A stretch of 64,000 nucleotides of DNA from Myxococcales bacterium (GCA_022184915.1 JAGTJU010000001.1:932057-996056); one strand, 5' to 3'; shown: positions 36,182-48,003, counted from the stretch's first letter. The notes: generated by a model from the sequence alone, not told the origin. Program-made: numbers and translations.

Positions 36182-37419
36182 TGTTCACAGGTGGAAAGAG
36201 GCGCCAGGCGACAAACGCCCGCGACGCAGCGGGCGGGGCCGACACACGTCCGTCCGCCGGCGTTGGCTCCGCACGCTCCCCCGTCGGACGCAGGCGTCAA
36301 GCAACGATGCTCGCCCAGGTTGTTCCTGACGCACGCGGCCCGCCCGCCCGGGCAATGCACCACCATTCGTCCTTCGATGCGACAGATCTGGTTGGCGGTT
36401 CCGAGGGGAGCCACCCGACAGACGGGCAGGGGCGCCGCCGCAAGCGTCGTCAGCTGCGGCTCGGTCAGGCACAGGAGGCCGTCGGTGTGCGCACACTGGC
36501 CGTCGCCGCTGCAGGGCATGCCGGCGGTGAGCGGCGCCTGGCACTGCCCGCCGAGGCACGCGAGGGCAGGGGGGCAAGGCGTGTCCTCGCTGCAGGAGGC
36601 GCCCAGCCCCGAAGGCGAAATGCAAATTCCCGCGATGCCGCAGCGCAGGCCCGAAAGACAGCCGGCCGTCTCCGCGCAGGAAGACCCCTCGGGCCGCGTG
36701 GCGCGGCAGGTTCCGCAGCCCTCATCGACCTGCTCACAGAAACCGGTGGCGCACTGCGTATGCCCGCCGCACGCTCTGCCTTCCGGACGCATGCCCGGGG
36801 GGCGGCAGGCCTCGGGCTCGAGGAACTCGCTAATTTGGGGGCACGCGGCCCGCTCGAGCTCTTGAGCGCACAGCACGAGCGTGAAGGGCGTGTGCCCCGT
36901 GTCTCTCGCTGCCGCATCGGCCTCGCAGGCTGCTGCCCAGCGGGATCGACAGACCTCGGGCCTTCCGAACGCTTCTCGCAGCTTGAAGTCGGAGCACGTG
37001 GCCAGGCGGGTGCAGAACCGTTCGGCCCGCAAGGCGCATCCTTGTTTGACGGTGAAGAGGAGGGGGGCGCCGCTCCCGCCGTCCGGATCCTGGGTGGCCG
37101 CGTCGGGGCTAGCGGGGGTCCAGGTGTCCGCGTCCGTGGTCTCGAAGCCCGGCCGTACGCGCTCGGGGGCTTGGGCGCCGTCCCCCGGGGCGCCCGCATC
37201 CAGGATCGGCACCTCCTTCGCGTCCCCGTCGGGAATCTGCGCAGCGTCGTCGTGACCGCATGCGCCGCCGACCAACGCCGTAGCCAAGAGGAAAGCCAGG
37301 CGCCCCAAGGCAAGGGACGTCCGGGCCCGTGGGGCGCGGCGACGCGATGGAGCCGGGTCTCGGGGCGCGCACGGCGCTGCCGGGCGCCACCCGCACGAGT
37401 CGTGGGTAGCCGATGACAT
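36178..37419 (-). CDS. Cys-rich lipoprotein of unknown function
   Basis: 413 residues. A long Arg/Pro-rich N-terminus precedes a hydrophobic segment and VGGAC (Cys53, weak lipobox). The mature part starts with acidic, low-complexity sequence, then a series of Cys-rich modules (CGGHTQCATGFC, CGTCRA, CLSGLRC, CSEDTPCPPALACLGGQC, CSGDGQC) similar in style to the lipoprotein at 7480. The family is not recognised. It overlaps the IMPase start (GTGA), an odd partner for a cytoplasmic enzyme. The first start after the divergent gap, at 37419, was chosen. Confidence 0.72.
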   Translation of the reverse strand: MSSATHDSCGWRPAAPCAPRDPAPSRRRAPRARTSLALGRLAFLLATALVGGACGHDDAAQIPDGDAKEVPILDAGAPGDGAQAPERVRPGFETTDADTWTPASPDAATQDPDGGSGAPLLFTVKQGCALRAERFCTRLATCSDFKLREAFGRPEVCRSRWAAACEADAAARDTGHTPFTLVLCAQELERAACPQISEFLEPEACRPPGMRPEGRACGGHTQCATGFCEQVDEGCGTCRATRPEGSSCAETAGCLSGLRCGIAGICISPSGLGASCSEDTPCPPALACLGGQCQAPLTAGMPCSGDGQCAHTDGLLCLTEPQLTTLAAAPLPVCRVAPLGTANQICRIEGRMVVHCPGGRAACVRNNLGEHRCLTPASDGGACGANAGGRTCVGPARCVAGVCRLAPLSTCEQ

Positions 37420-37732
37420 GGAAAAGCCAGGGTAAAGCGAGGATAAAGCGAGCAAAAACTAAGGGTTTGTCTTTTCAGGTTAGGGGAAAATGCCTGACGC
37501 TGCCAACCGAAACGCAGACGAGGGTCGCCCTGTTTCTGGGCACCAGTTGCCCGGGCGAAGGCGTCTTCGTGCAGAGTGGCAGACAGGGGTGCCGTGGGCA
37601 CACTGGCCCTCTTGGGTCTTCGTGCGCGGCGCGACTTCGCCGCCCCGCGTCCGCCCTAGCCCTGGTCAAGTCACTCAGAATTGCCCTTCCCGAAACGCGC
37701 GCTTAACCACACCGGCGCTACCCTGGGCGAGC
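37420..37732. other. 313-bp divergent intergenic region upstream of amtB
   Basis: No open frame or RNA gene recognised. The half nearest the lipoprotein is AT-richer than its surroundings and contains TAAAGCGAG twice, 11 bases apart (37433-37441 and 37444-37452), a possible regulator repeat. No convincing sigma-54 -24/-12 element, which amtB often has, was found. Confidence 0.5.
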
Positions 37733-39190
<1,458 letters not shown>

Positions 39191-39239
39191 CGACCTGGAC
39201 GACGACCAAGATGACGACGATGACACATGAGAGGCGTAC

Positions 39240-39635
39240 ATGAGCGCGAACACACGATTCGGAGGGATGGGGGGGTACCCGCTTCGCCCCGTGGGCGCCG
39301 AAGCTCCGCCTCCACTGGAACGCCCCATCTCGGCAACTTCGGTGGTGGAATTGGCTCCTGAACCCAGCCCCGACAGGGAGATCCGCATCGGCACCGACGG
39401 CACCATCACAGCCCAGGGGCCTGTGGAGGAGCATTTCTCCGGAGCCCTGTCGTACGGCGCCCGCCTTGGTGCTTTGGTGGGCGAACTCCTGGGTTTCGAT
39501 CGGCTCACCGCGATCGACATGCAGTTCAAGAACAAGCGATGGGCGATGCTGGTATCGCACTCCGGGGAGGTGGTCGCAAAGAGCATCGCCAATCAGGACG
39601 ATCTCAAGCGCTTCAAAGCCCGCTTCGGTCTTTAG
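39240..39635 (+). CDS. small protein, Roadblock-like C-terminal half
   Basis: 131 residues. A Gly/Pro-rich N-terminal third is followed by a region (about 75-131) whose pattern LGALVGELLGFDRLTAIDMQF, then RWAMLVSHSGEVVAKS, resembles the core of Roadblock/LC7 domains. GAGAGG precedes the ATG. Sits between amtB and a fuller Roadblock protein, which starts ten bases after its stop, suggesting a heterodimer pair. Family assignment is by pattern only. Confidence 0.55.
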   Translation: MSANTRFGGMGGYPLRPVGAEAPPPLERPISATSVVELAPEPSPDREIRIGTDGTITAQGPVEEHFSGALSYGARLGALVGELLGFDRLTAIDMQFKNKRWAMLVSHSGEVVAKSIANQDDLKRFKARFGL

Positions 39636-39644
39636 GAGGTCATG

Positions 39645-40250
39645 ATGGACATGGAGCTCACGGCTGCGTTGCCCTCGCTCAGGGACGTCGAGGGGGTCAT
39701 GGCCAGTTTCGTGCTTTCGGACGAAGGCGAGGTCGTGGCGCGCGACCTGGCGGCGTTCGTGGACGACAGCGCTTTACGGGAAGTAGCTCCACGGCTCGGG
39801 CGCTTCCACGAAGCCATGTCGTCGACAGGCGATTTTCTCGACCTGTTCGTGCTCGAGTTCGGTGAGCAGGCTTTGCACGCGCGGCGCGTGCCGAATGGTT
39901 TCCTGTGTCTCATCACCACGGCTCAGGTCAACGGGCCCGCCTTACGTATGGCCGTCAACTTGATGGCGCGCCGGGTGGGTGACCGCATCGCCCAGCGCCA
40001 CGGGAGCTTGCCACCCCAGACGATGCCTGTGGTTCCCCCCACGCCTACCGGTTTGCCCACGCTGACGGCGTCACGACCCACGCCTCCGCCCGTGCCTCCC
40101 CCGCTGTCTCGCTCCACGCCCACGATGGTTCAGTCCCGGACGCCGACCACCCAGGCAACGGCTGTTCGCCCGCCTCCGACACCAGGACCGATCGCCCCTG
40201 CACCGTCGCGGCCCATGCGGATCTACCGTGGGCAGATCCTGAAGGGGTGA
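39645..40250 (+). CDS. Roadblock/LC7-type protein with Pro-rich tail
   Basis: 201 residues. The first 110 form a Roadblock/LC7-like domain (SLRDVEGVMASFVLSDEGEVVA, then helical sequence), a fold that binds small GTPases such as myxobacterial MglA. The rest is a Pro/Thr/Ser-rich tail with a basic end. AGGAGG lies five bases before the ATG at 39645, so this start is preferred over the ATG at 39642. Coupled with the small protein upstream and perhaps with amtB. No GTPase gene is in view. Confidence 0.65.
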   Translation: MDMELTAALPSLRDVEGVMASFVLSDEGEVVARDLAAFVDDSALREVAPRLGRFHEAMSSTGDFLDLFVLEFGEQALHARRVPNGFLCLITTAQVNGPALRMAVNLMARRVGDRIAQRHGSLPPQTMPVVPPTPTGLPTLTASRPTPPPVPPPLSRSTPTMVQSRTPTTQATAVRPPPTPGPIAPAPSRPMRIYRGQILKG

Positions 40251-40278
40251 GGCGCGTCTCAGTCCGGCCCTCCCGGCG

Positions 40279-40749
40279 TCAGCGGCCGCTGCCCAGCTTC
40301 ACGATGGCGTCGAATTCGGCCTTCGTCACCGGTTGAACCGAAAGCCGACTCCGCTTCGCGAGGACCATTTCGGACAGGAGGGGATCCGCCTTGACCTCGT
40401 CGAGGGTCACGGGGCGTGAGAACTTGCTCGCGAACTGGATGTGAACCCCGAACCATCGCGGATCTTGCGGGGTTGACGCCGGATCGTGGTGGTCGGACTT
40501 CGGATCGAACTGGGTAGGATCAGGGCTGCCCGGCTTCACCACCACGGCTGTCCCCACGATCGCCGAGGGAGCCGCATTCGAGTGGTAATACAGCACAAGG
40601 TCTTCCACCTGGATCTCGTCCCGAAGCAGGTTGCGAGCCTGGTAATTTCTGACGCCGTCCCAGAATGTGGTGCCTCGTTTGGCGGCTGCCAAATCGTCGA
40701 TCGAGAACACCTCTGGCTCTGACTTCATCAACCAATGACGCTTCGGCAT
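40279..40749 (-). CDS. EVE-domain protein
   Basis: A 156-residue EVE-domain (thymocyte nuclear protein 1-like) protein. HWLMKSEPEVFSIDDL, GTTFWDGVRNYQARNLLRDEI, DLVLYYHSN, AIVGTAVVVK and WFGVHIQF define the PUA-like fold. EVE domains are linked to recognition of modified bases in nucleic acids. The specific ligand here is unknown. The only ATG of the frame that fits is at 40749. Convergent with the Roadblock protein, divergent from the transhydrogenase genes. Confidence 0.9.
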   Translation of the reverse strand: MPKRHWLMKSEPEVFSIDDLAAAKRGTTFWDGVRNYQARNLLRDEIQVEDLVLYYHSNAAPSAIVGTAVVVKPGSPDPTQFDPKSDHHDPASTPQDPRWFGVHIQFASKFSRPVTLDEVKADPLLSEMVLAKRSRLSVQPVTKAEFDAIVKLGSGR

Positions 40750-41006
40750 GAATGAACGCAATGAGCATGCCGGGTTCCAGCAGGGGAATCAATTCCCCCA
40801 AGGCCTGAGCCGGCGGGTACGATGACGCGGAGGGACGCGGGGGGCTCCCGCCGTGGGAGCCGTCTTGCCGAAACCCGCGAACCCGGGTAATAAGCGGGCT
40901 CTCTGCGGCAAGGCCTTTGGGTTTGCCCCGGGGTCGCCCAGATTCGCTGCGCCTGTCCGCCTCCGGCCTCCGGAACGGGTGGGCCATCCGCCAAGAAGGA
41001 ACCAAG

Positions 41007-41288
41007 TTGGAAACTCTGATTACCGGCCTTACCGTGTTCGTGTTGGCAGTTTTCGTGGGCTTCGAGCTCATCACGAAGGTGCCGCCGACGCTGCACACCC
41101 CCTTGATGTCCGGGTCGAACGCCATCTCGGGCATCACGCTCGCGGGCGCGCTCCTGGCGGCCGGTATGAAGGAAGACCAGCTGTCGATGTGGCTGGGCTT
41201 CGGGGCGACCGTGCTGGCCACCGTCAACGTGGTGGGAGGGTTCCTGGTGACGAACCGGATGCTCTCCATGTTCAAGCGAAAGCGCTGA
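41007..41288 (+). CDS. pntAB: NAD(P) transhydrogenase, membrane subunit alpha part 2
   Basis: 93 residues with three to four membrane helices: LITGLTVFVLAVFVGFELI, KVPPTLHTPLMSGSNAISGI (signature) and the last VVGGFLVTNRML. This is the dII-alpha membrane part of proton-translocating transhydrogenase, which drives NADH to NADPH exchange with the proton gradient. The TTG start is chosen since AGAAGGA lies six bases upstream and homology begins there. The soluble alpha-1 part (pntAA, NAD-binding), normally directly upstream, is absent. 66 bases separate it from pntB. Confidence 0.92.
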   Translation: METLITGLTVFVLAVFVGFELITKVPPTLHTPLMSGSNAISGITLAGALLAAGMKEDQLSMWLGFGATVLATVNVVGGFLVTNRMLSMFKRKR

Positions 41289-41354
41289 CGCCCGTCGCGC
41301 GTTTCGCCGTCGTTAGCCTCCTGCTGCTCTCCTTTCGACCTGAACGGATCCCCC

Positions 41355-42752
<1,398 letters not shown>

Positions 42753-42812
42753 GCGCGGCGAGGTCGCGCGGGGGGCTGGACCCATTGGTAGGCGCGAGAG
42801 CGCCCCCGCGCC

Positions 42813-43574
42813 TCACGCGTCACGCGCGACGGCGAGCTGGGTTAGGTAGAGGGCGAGATCGACGGGATCCGTGGCTGTCTTGGGGAGGGCGTTGACGAAC
42901 CCTGGCCGTCCCACCCGGTCCTCGACGCGTGCGGCGGGGGCGTGCGTACGCACCACCTGAAGGACCGTTTCCAAATTGGCGAAGCTCGAGGCCTGCATCC
43001 GGTCCTCGAGGAACTGGTAATGGAGGCGGCGCTCGTAGAGCATGATGTCGTCTTGGCCGTCACTTCGGTGAAGCAGCACGAACCGCTCCGGCTGCTCTCG
43101 CACCTGGTTTTCGACCCGCGTTTCTTTGCGCGAAAGGGAGAGCCCTCCGGTGAGCAGCGCACGGACGGGTGAGAAGCGGCGCTGGGTGGTGCTCGTTGCC
43201 TTGACCTCGACGTGGAGCCGAACGCCGCGTTGAATGAGGGCGATCGCCCCCCATGGGCAAATGTGAGGCGTGCCCTGGGCATCGTCCACGATGAGGGCTT
43301 CGGGATGGAAGGTGAGGGCGCGTGGTAGCAGCCGTTCCGCATCCGAGGGGGCGCAGGCCGGGTCGCAGACCAGCGTCTCGAGACCCAGGTCTGCGAGTCG
43401 CGGGGCCATACCGTCGAGAGGCTCTCCCGACGCCGCCATGGCCAGCACGCGAGGAAAGCTCCCACTCAAACGCTGCCGGACGTCCGCGGCAGACAGGCCT
43501 GCCACCGCGGCAATTTGAAACACGGTCTCCTCCGTCAGAGGAGGGCTGCGGGTCGCCAGAAGGAGCATGGACAC
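42813..43574 (-). CDS. hypothetical cytoplasmic protein
   Basis: 253 residues, no signal or membrane segment. The N-terminal 75 residues (LTEETVFQIAAVAGLSAADVRQRLSG, then PRVLAMAASGEPLDGMAPRLADLGLET) look like a short helical adaptor module, reminiscent in layout of ribosomal-protein-like L7/L12 or ClpS-like folds but without a firm match. The middle has Cys in VCDPAC and HICPWG. The end is charged, helical. A GTG at 43574 and an ATG at 43568 are both possible starts. Convergent with pntB, and about 32 bases downstream of the thioredoxin gene. Confidence 0.6.
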   Translation of the reverse strand: MSMLLLATRSPPLTEETVFQIAAVAGLSAADVRQRLSGSFPRVLAMAASGEPLDGMAPRLADLGLETLVCDPACAPSDAERLLPRALTFHPEALIVDDAQGTPHICPWGAIALIQRGVRLHVEVKATSTTQRRFSPVRALLTGGLSLSRKETRVENQVREQPERFVLLHRSDGQDDIMLYERRLHYQFLEDRMQASSFANLETVLQVVRTHAPAARVEDRVGRPGFVNALPKTATDPVDLALYLTQLAVARDA

Positions 43575-43606
43575 GGCCCGACGTTTCGCCGGCGGCTACG
43601 CTTGAC

Positions 43607-44188
43607 TCAGCGCGCGGCCTTGCTCAGACCCTTGTCCAGCAGGGTACGCACTTTTGCCACGTCGACGGGGCCTTGCTGCCGGTAGAGCACTTTCCCCTTG
43701 GGTGACAGCAGCAGCGTGAAGGGAAGTCCTCCCTCCCATGCCTTGTCGAACGCGGTCAGGGCGGCTTCTTTGTCCGCATCGGCCAACAAGTAATTGCGCC
43801 CGCGCGCGCCCTGCTTTGTCAGGAAGGCGAGCACCTGGTTGCGTTCGTCCTCGGACTGAGCGGCCACGGTGACCAGCTCGAAGCCGCGCTGAGCGTAGTC
43901 TCGTTCCAGGTCGAGAAGGTCCGGGAACTCTGTGATGCAGGGACCACACCAGGTGGCCCAGAAGTTCACCAGGACCCAGCTCTTGCGGTCCTTGTTGGCC
44001 CGGAGCGCCTTGACGCCAGCGAGGTTCAGGGCTTCGAGCGACACCCCCTCCGGCGCAGGAGCGCGGGGCAGCGGCATCGCCGGGGCCGCCTGTCCGGGCA
44101 CGCCGGAACCAACCAAAACCGCGACCAGCAACAGTTCTGCCCGGCGGAGCTGCGACCGGGAGAGCCGCTGGTTCGTGTCGATGTGCAT
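43607..44188 (-). CDS. TlpA-type periplasmic thioredoxin-like protein
   Basis: 193 residues. Signal sequence or anchor to about residue 35, then a thioredoxin fold with the redox motif WATWCGPC (about 76-83) and cis-Pro region in LPFTLLLSPKG. Expected to reduce or exchange disulfides in the periplasm. It could serve cytochrome c maturation in place of CcmG, which is not in the ccm cluster 9 kb away, but that is inference. Divergent from selO with about 176 bases between. Confidence 0.87.
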   Translation of the reverse strand: MHIDTNQRLSRSQLRRAELLLVAVLVGSGVPGQAAPAMPLPRAPAPEGVSLEALNLAGVKALRANKDRKSWVLVNFWATWCGPCITEFPDLLDLERDYAQRGFELVTVAAQSEDERNQVLAFLTKQGARGRNYLLADADKEAALTAFDKAWEGGLPFTLLLSPKGKVLYRQQGPVDVAKVRTLLDKGLSKAAR

Positions 44189-44364
44189 CTAGTCCCTTCC
44201 GTTGGCTCGAACGCCCCTCGACCGTTGCGAGAGAGTTTTGGGCGTGTCCGCACGTCGTGCACGCCCTCGCTTCGATTGTGAGAGGCCTTCCGCGTTCGTG
44301 CAAGGCCCGTCCTCGTTCGCTTACCGGGCAAGGGGCGGGGTCGGGCTGCTAGGGTTGAGCCGAC

Positions 44365-45981
44365 ATGGTTCCTCCGCTTACAGATGCTTCAGCTTCGCCC
44401 AGGCCGGTCGAGGGGCTTCGTTTCGAGAACCGCTTCGTGGCATCGCTGCCCGGAGACCCTCGCACGGACAACACCACTCGTCAGGTGTTCGAGGCGTGCC
44501 ATTCGCACGTGACACCCACGCCCGTGCCCGCGCCCCGGCTGCTCGCCCTCGTGCCCGAGGTCGCAGCGCAGCTGGATCTCGCGGCGAAAGAGACCCCCAC
44601 CTTGACGGCCGTGCTCGCGGGCAACCTGGTTTTGCCGGGCATGAAGCCCTATTCAGCCTGTTATGGAGGCCATCAGTTTGGCTCCTGGGCAGGGCAGCTG
44701 GGGGATGGCCGCGCCATCACGCTCGCCGAGGTGGTGAACGACGCGGGTGCGCGCTACGAACTGCAGCTCAAGGGGGCGGGCCCCACACCCTACTCCCGCC
44801 GAGCGGACGGCCGGGCGGTGCTGCGTTCGTCACTGCGAGAGCTGGTTTGCAGCGAGGCCATGTTTCATCTGGGCGTCCCGACCACGCGCGCCCTCTCGTT
44901 GGTGGGCACGGGGGCGCTGGTCGAGCGGGACATGCTTTACGACGGGAATCCCACGTTCGAGCCCGGGGCGATCGTGTGTCGGGTGGCGCCCTCGTTTTTG
45001 CGCTTTGGCAGCTTCGAGCTTCACGCCGCTCGGAAGGACCGCCGCACGCTCGAGGCCTTGTTGCGGTACACCCTCGACCAGTTTTATCCGCAGTTCGTGG
45101 AGGAGGCCCGCATGAATCTCGCGGGGTTTCTCGAGGAAGTCGTTCGTCGCACTGCCCGCATGGTGCTGCACTGGATGCGGGTGGGCTTCGTGCACGGCGT
45201 GATGAACACGGACAACATGTCGGTTCTGGGCCTCACGATCGACTATGGACCTTACGGATGGGTCGAGCCCTTCGACCCTCACTGGACTCCGAACATCACC
45301 GACGCCCAGGGCCGCCGGTATCGCTTCGGCCATCAGCCCCAGGTCGCGTTTTGGAACCTGCTGCAGTTCGCGGCGGCTCTGGCGCAGCTGCAAGACGACG
45401 TGGCACCCCTCGAAGAGGCGCTCAAAGCCTACAAGGACGAATTCGAGGCAGGGCATCGCCGCATGATGCTGGGCAAGCTGGGGCTCACGGAGCGCGCGGA
45501 GACGGCGGAGGACGATGAACGCTTCATCGACGAGCTCTTTGCGTTGCTCATGGTGACCGAGACCGACATGACTCTGTTTTATCGGCTACTGACCGAGGTG
45601 GACCCCGGCGGCTCCGTCGAAGCCGCTTTCGAGGCTCTGCGCGGCGCCTACTACGTGCCCGACGGAGCAGCCCTCGCGGTTCCGGGTCCGCTCGCGCGCT
45701 GGCTCGAGGGCTACGCCGCGCGCGTTGCGCGGGAGGGACTTTCCCCCGAAGAGCGCAAGCGACGCATGGACGCGGTGAACCCGCTTTACGTGCCGCGAAA
45801 CTATCTTGTGCAGCAGGTCATCGAGAAGGTGACAGATGGCAACGAGGCGGCTCTTGTTGAGCTGCTCGATGTCTTGAAGCGGCCCTACGAGCCACAGCCC
45901 GGGCGGGAAAGCTTCGCGGCCAAACGTCCCGAGTGGGCCCGCCGGCGGCCCGGCTGTTCGATGCTCTCTTGTAGCTCCTGA
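44365..45981 (+). CDS. selO: protein adenylyltransferase SelO (YdiU family)
   Basis: 538 residues, of family length. Pseudokinase-fold protein that transfers AMP to Ser/Thr/Tyr of targets. Motifs: SACYGGHQFGSWAGQLGDGRA, ELQLKGAGPTPYSRRADGRAVLRSSLRE (ATP binding), VHGVMNTDNMSVLGLTIDYGP (metal and catalytic Asp), and the conserved C-terminal tail GCSMLSCSS, where some homologues have selenocysteine. Cys is used here. No terminator with a T run follows, but a hairpin does. Confidence 0.96.
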   Translation: MVPPLTDASASPRPVEGLRFENRFVASLPGDPRTDNTTRQVFEACHSHVTPTPVPAPRLLALVPEVAAQLDLAAKETPTLTAVLAGNLVLPGMKPYSACYGGHQFGSWAGQLGDGRAITLAEVVNDAGARYELQLKGAGPTPYSRRADGRAVLRSSLRELVCSEAMFHLGVPTTRALSLVGTGALVERDMLYDGNPTFEPGAIVCRVAPSFLRFGSFELHAARKDRRTLEALLRYTLDQFYPQFVEEARMNLAGFLEEVVRRTARMVLHWMRVGFVHGVMNTDNMSVLGLTIDYGPYGWVEPFDPHWTPNITDAQGRRYRFGHQPQVAFWNLLQFAAALAQLQDDVAPLEEALKAYKDEFEAGHRRMMLGKLGLTERAETAEDDERFIDELFALLMVTETDMTLFYRLLTEVDPGGSVEAAFEALRGAYYVPDGAALAVPGPLARWLEGYAARVAREGLSPEERKRRMDAVNPLYVPRNYLVQQVIEKVTDGNEAALVELLDVLKRPYEPQPGRESFAAKRPEWARRRPGCSMLSCSS

Positions 45982-46024
45982 AGGTTTGCACGCGCCCGTG
46001 ACGCCCAACGCGGAAGGGGCTTTG

Positions 46025-46051
46025 CGACGAAGTTTGCGCGCGCCTTCGTCG
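46025..46051. repeat. 8-bp perfect hairpin between selO and the HU gene
   Basis: CGACGAAG (46025-46032) and CTTCGTCG (46044-46051) are exact complements around an 11-base loop. There is no T run, so if it terminates selO transcription it would not be a classical intrinsic terminator. Confidence 0.4.
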
Positions 46052-46090
46052 TACGCGCGTACCGAGATGCGCAGAAATACCGACGAAAAC

Positions 46091-46105
46091 CAACAATTTA
46101 TGTTG
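46091..46105. promoter_or_regulatory. AT-rich inverted repeat upstream of the HU-type gene
   Basis: CAACA and TGTTG flank five A/T bases about 60 bases before the start, in the only AT-rich stretch of the neighbourhood (about 46070-46130). This fits a promoter/operator region, but no clear -10/-35 pair was found. Confidence 0.3.
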
Positions 46106-46162
46106 TGGAAGCCGAAAAAACGGGGTTTCAATACTGTCGTACGTTCCGCAAAAGGAGACGTG

Positions 46163-46510
46163 ATGGCGGCAAAGAAAGCAAAGAAAGCAAAAGCAACTAA
46201 AGAAAAGGCCACTGGTGGCCCCCTGTCCAAAAGCGGCTTGATCCAAGCGATCGCGGACAAGAGCGAGCTGGCCCGCAAGGACGTCAAGGGCGTGGTCGAA
46301 GCCTTGGCCGATCTCGGTTACAAGGAGCTCAAGAAGAACTCTCTCTTCGTGGTGCCTGGTCTGGTTCGGATGACCGTGGTCAAGAAGCCCGCCACGAAGG
46401 CCCGCAAGGGCACCAACCCCTTCACGGGCGAGCCCACGGTCTTCAAGGCCAAGCCCGCGCGTAAAGTGATCAAGGCACGCCCGGTCAAGGCTGCCAAAGA
46501 CGCGGTCTGA
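46163..46510 (+). CDS. HU/IHF-type DNA-binding protein with Lys/Ala-rich N-terminal extension
   Basis: 115 residues. A Lys/Ala-rich 25-residue extension is followed by the HU fold: SKSGLIQAIADKSELARKDVKGVVEALADL, a short beta arm, and the family motif RKGTNPFTGEPTVFKAKPARKVIKARP. Bends or coats DNA. The extension resembles histone H1-like tails. AGGAG stands seven bases before the ATG. A strong terminator follows, so it is a single-gene unit and likely well expressed. Confidence 0.9.
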   Translation: MAAKKAKKAKATKEKATGGPLSKSGLIQAIADKSELARKDVKGVVEALADLGYKELKKNSLFVVPGLVRMTVVKKPATKARKGTNPFTGEPTVFKAKPARKVIKARPVKAAKDAV

Positions 46511-46529
46511 TCGGCCGCACTCGGGACGA

Positions 46530-46565
46530 GGGCTGCGCGGCTCCATAGCTTCGCAGCCCTTTTTT
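46530..46565 (+). terminator. intrinsic terminator of the HU-type gene
   Basis: GGGCTGCG (46530-46537) pairs perfectly with CGCAGCCC (46552-46559) around a 14-base loop, followed by six T (46560-46565). Located 20 bases after the stop. The remaining gap to 46749 shows nothing else recognisable. Confidence 0.9.
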
Positions 46566-46749
46566 CGTGCCCGGGCCGAGCGAGACGGCTGCGGCCGGCT
46601 GAGGCGGCGCAGGCCGAGGCCGTGACTTTGGAGGGCATGTTTCCGGCCTGTCGCGCCTTGCGGTCTCGTGGGCCTGGCATGCGGCGTCCGGGGCGTGTGC
46701 GGGGGAAGTGTGACAAGGCGTCTGGCCGGGGCCGCAGGTAGACCTCATA

Positions 46750-47979
46750 ATGGCGGCCGTGCCCATGCCCGTAAACACACCCGCTGACAGCGAAGCCACC
46801 CTGGCCCCCAATGCCGAGCTGGAGATCAAGGACGCTCCGCTCATCTTCGACCAAGTTTGGCGACGGCTCGAGGCGGACTTCGGTCGGCAGAATTTGCGTT
46901 TTCCGAAGGAGATCATGTGGCTCGGCGGCGCCCCGGGTGCAGGCAAGGGGACGAACACGCCCTTCATCATGCGCGAGCGGGGCCTGACGGCAGCTCCCAT
47001 CGTCATGAGCGATCTGCTCGACGCGCCCGAGATGCAGGCGCTCAAGGACAAGGGCGCGCTGGTGGGCGATCGGGAGGTCATCGAGGTGCTCCTGCGCCAG
47101 CTGCTCAAGCCCGCGTACGAATCGGGCGTTGTGGTGGATGGTTTCCCACGGACCAAGATGCAGGTCGAGGCCGTAAAGCTGCTCCACGACCGCATGCTCG
47201 ACCTGCGAACGGAGTTCTTCAAAACGCCTCTCGGCCCAGAGTTTCGAAGGCCGCTCTTCCGGATCACGGTGCTCTTCATCGACGAGCAGACCTCGGTCGA
47301 ACGACAGCTGATCCGCGGGCAGGAGATCCTGCTACACAACGAACAGGTGGCGCGGACGGGTGTAGGCCGGCCCATCGAGTTGCGACCCACCGACGTCAAC
47401 GAGGACTTGGCGCGAAGCCGCTATCGGACGTTCAAGGAGCAGACGTACGAAGCACTCACCAGTCTCCGCAAGCATTTCCACTACCACTTCATCAATGCGC
47501 AGGCTGCGCTCGACGAAGTTGAAGAAAACATCAAGAACGAGTTCAAGTACCAAAGCTCCCTAGAACTCGACCACGACACCTACGACATAATCCATCACAT
47601 TCCCGTGACAGCCGAGATCATCGTACATGCACGGCAGGAGCTGGTGCGGCGTCTCGACAACTATGAACATCGGCATGCGTCGCTGTTTCGTGCCGTGGTC
47701 GCGGTGATCGACGCAGAGTTCGTGCCCCCAATTCGTCGGCATGCGTTCGCGGGTCGCGCCCACATCAAGTCTCAATCTCCGCTCTTCGAGGATGCCCTGG
47801 CCGTCGACATCGTGATCGACACACTGTCGGAGCGAGGCTATCGGGTGGTATACGAGAGGGAAAGCACCCAGGTTCCTCATCTGGTCGATCTGAAGACTGG
47901 CGCCGTGACCTGCAAGCGCGAGCCGGTGCACTTGTTCGAGATCGGCTTCCCGCCGCCCGAAATTCGCCGGGGACACTGA
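46750..47979 (+). CDS. adenylate-kinase-like protein with an extra C-terminal domain
   Basis: 409 residues. The N-terminal half (about 45-260) is a nucleoside monophosphate kinase: P-loop GGAPGAGKGT near 59-68, VVVDGFPRT as the NMP-binding signature, Arg-rich segments for phosphate binding. The usual zinc or INSERT lid motif is not seen. The C-terminal 140 residues (from YQSSLELDHDTYDIIHHIPVT on) form an unknown mixed domain. Such long forms occur in other bacteria, and I know of no assigned function. May be an adenylate kinase paralogue. The housekeeping adk would be shorter. Start at 46750. An ATG at 46765 is possible. Confidence 0.75.
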   Translation: MAAVPMPVNTPADSEATLAPNAELEIKDAPLIFDQVWRRLEADFGRQNLRFPKEIMWLGGAPGAGKGTNTPFIMRERGLTAAPIVMSDLLDAPEMQALKDKGALVGDREVIEVLLRQLLKPAYESGVVVDGFPRTKMQVEAVKLLHDRMLDLRTEFFKTPLGPEFRRPLFRITVLFIDEQTSVERQLIRGQEILLHNEQVARTGVGRPIELRPTDVNEDLARSRYRTFKEQTYEALTSLRKHFHYHFINAQAALDEVEENIKNEFKYQSSLELDHDTYDIIHHIPVTAEIIVHARQELVRRLDNYEHRHASLFRAVVAVIDAEFVPPIRRHAFAGRAHIKSQSPLFEDALAVDIVIDTLSERGYRVVYERESTQVPHLVDLKTGAVTCKREPVHLFEIGFPPPEIRRGH

Positions 47980-48003
47980 GGCGCGAGCCCCCCTGGGGGC
48001 GCG

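Noticed and set aside
37440-37732. Sigma-54-type -24/-12 element upstream of amtB
   Set aside because: Candidates such as GGGCACCAGTTGC have the wrong GG-to-GC spacing by one or two bases.
40000-40240. Pro-rich repeat-like DNA at the end of the Roadblock protein
   Set aside because: Irregular low-complexity coding sequence with no fixed period, so not a tandem repeat.
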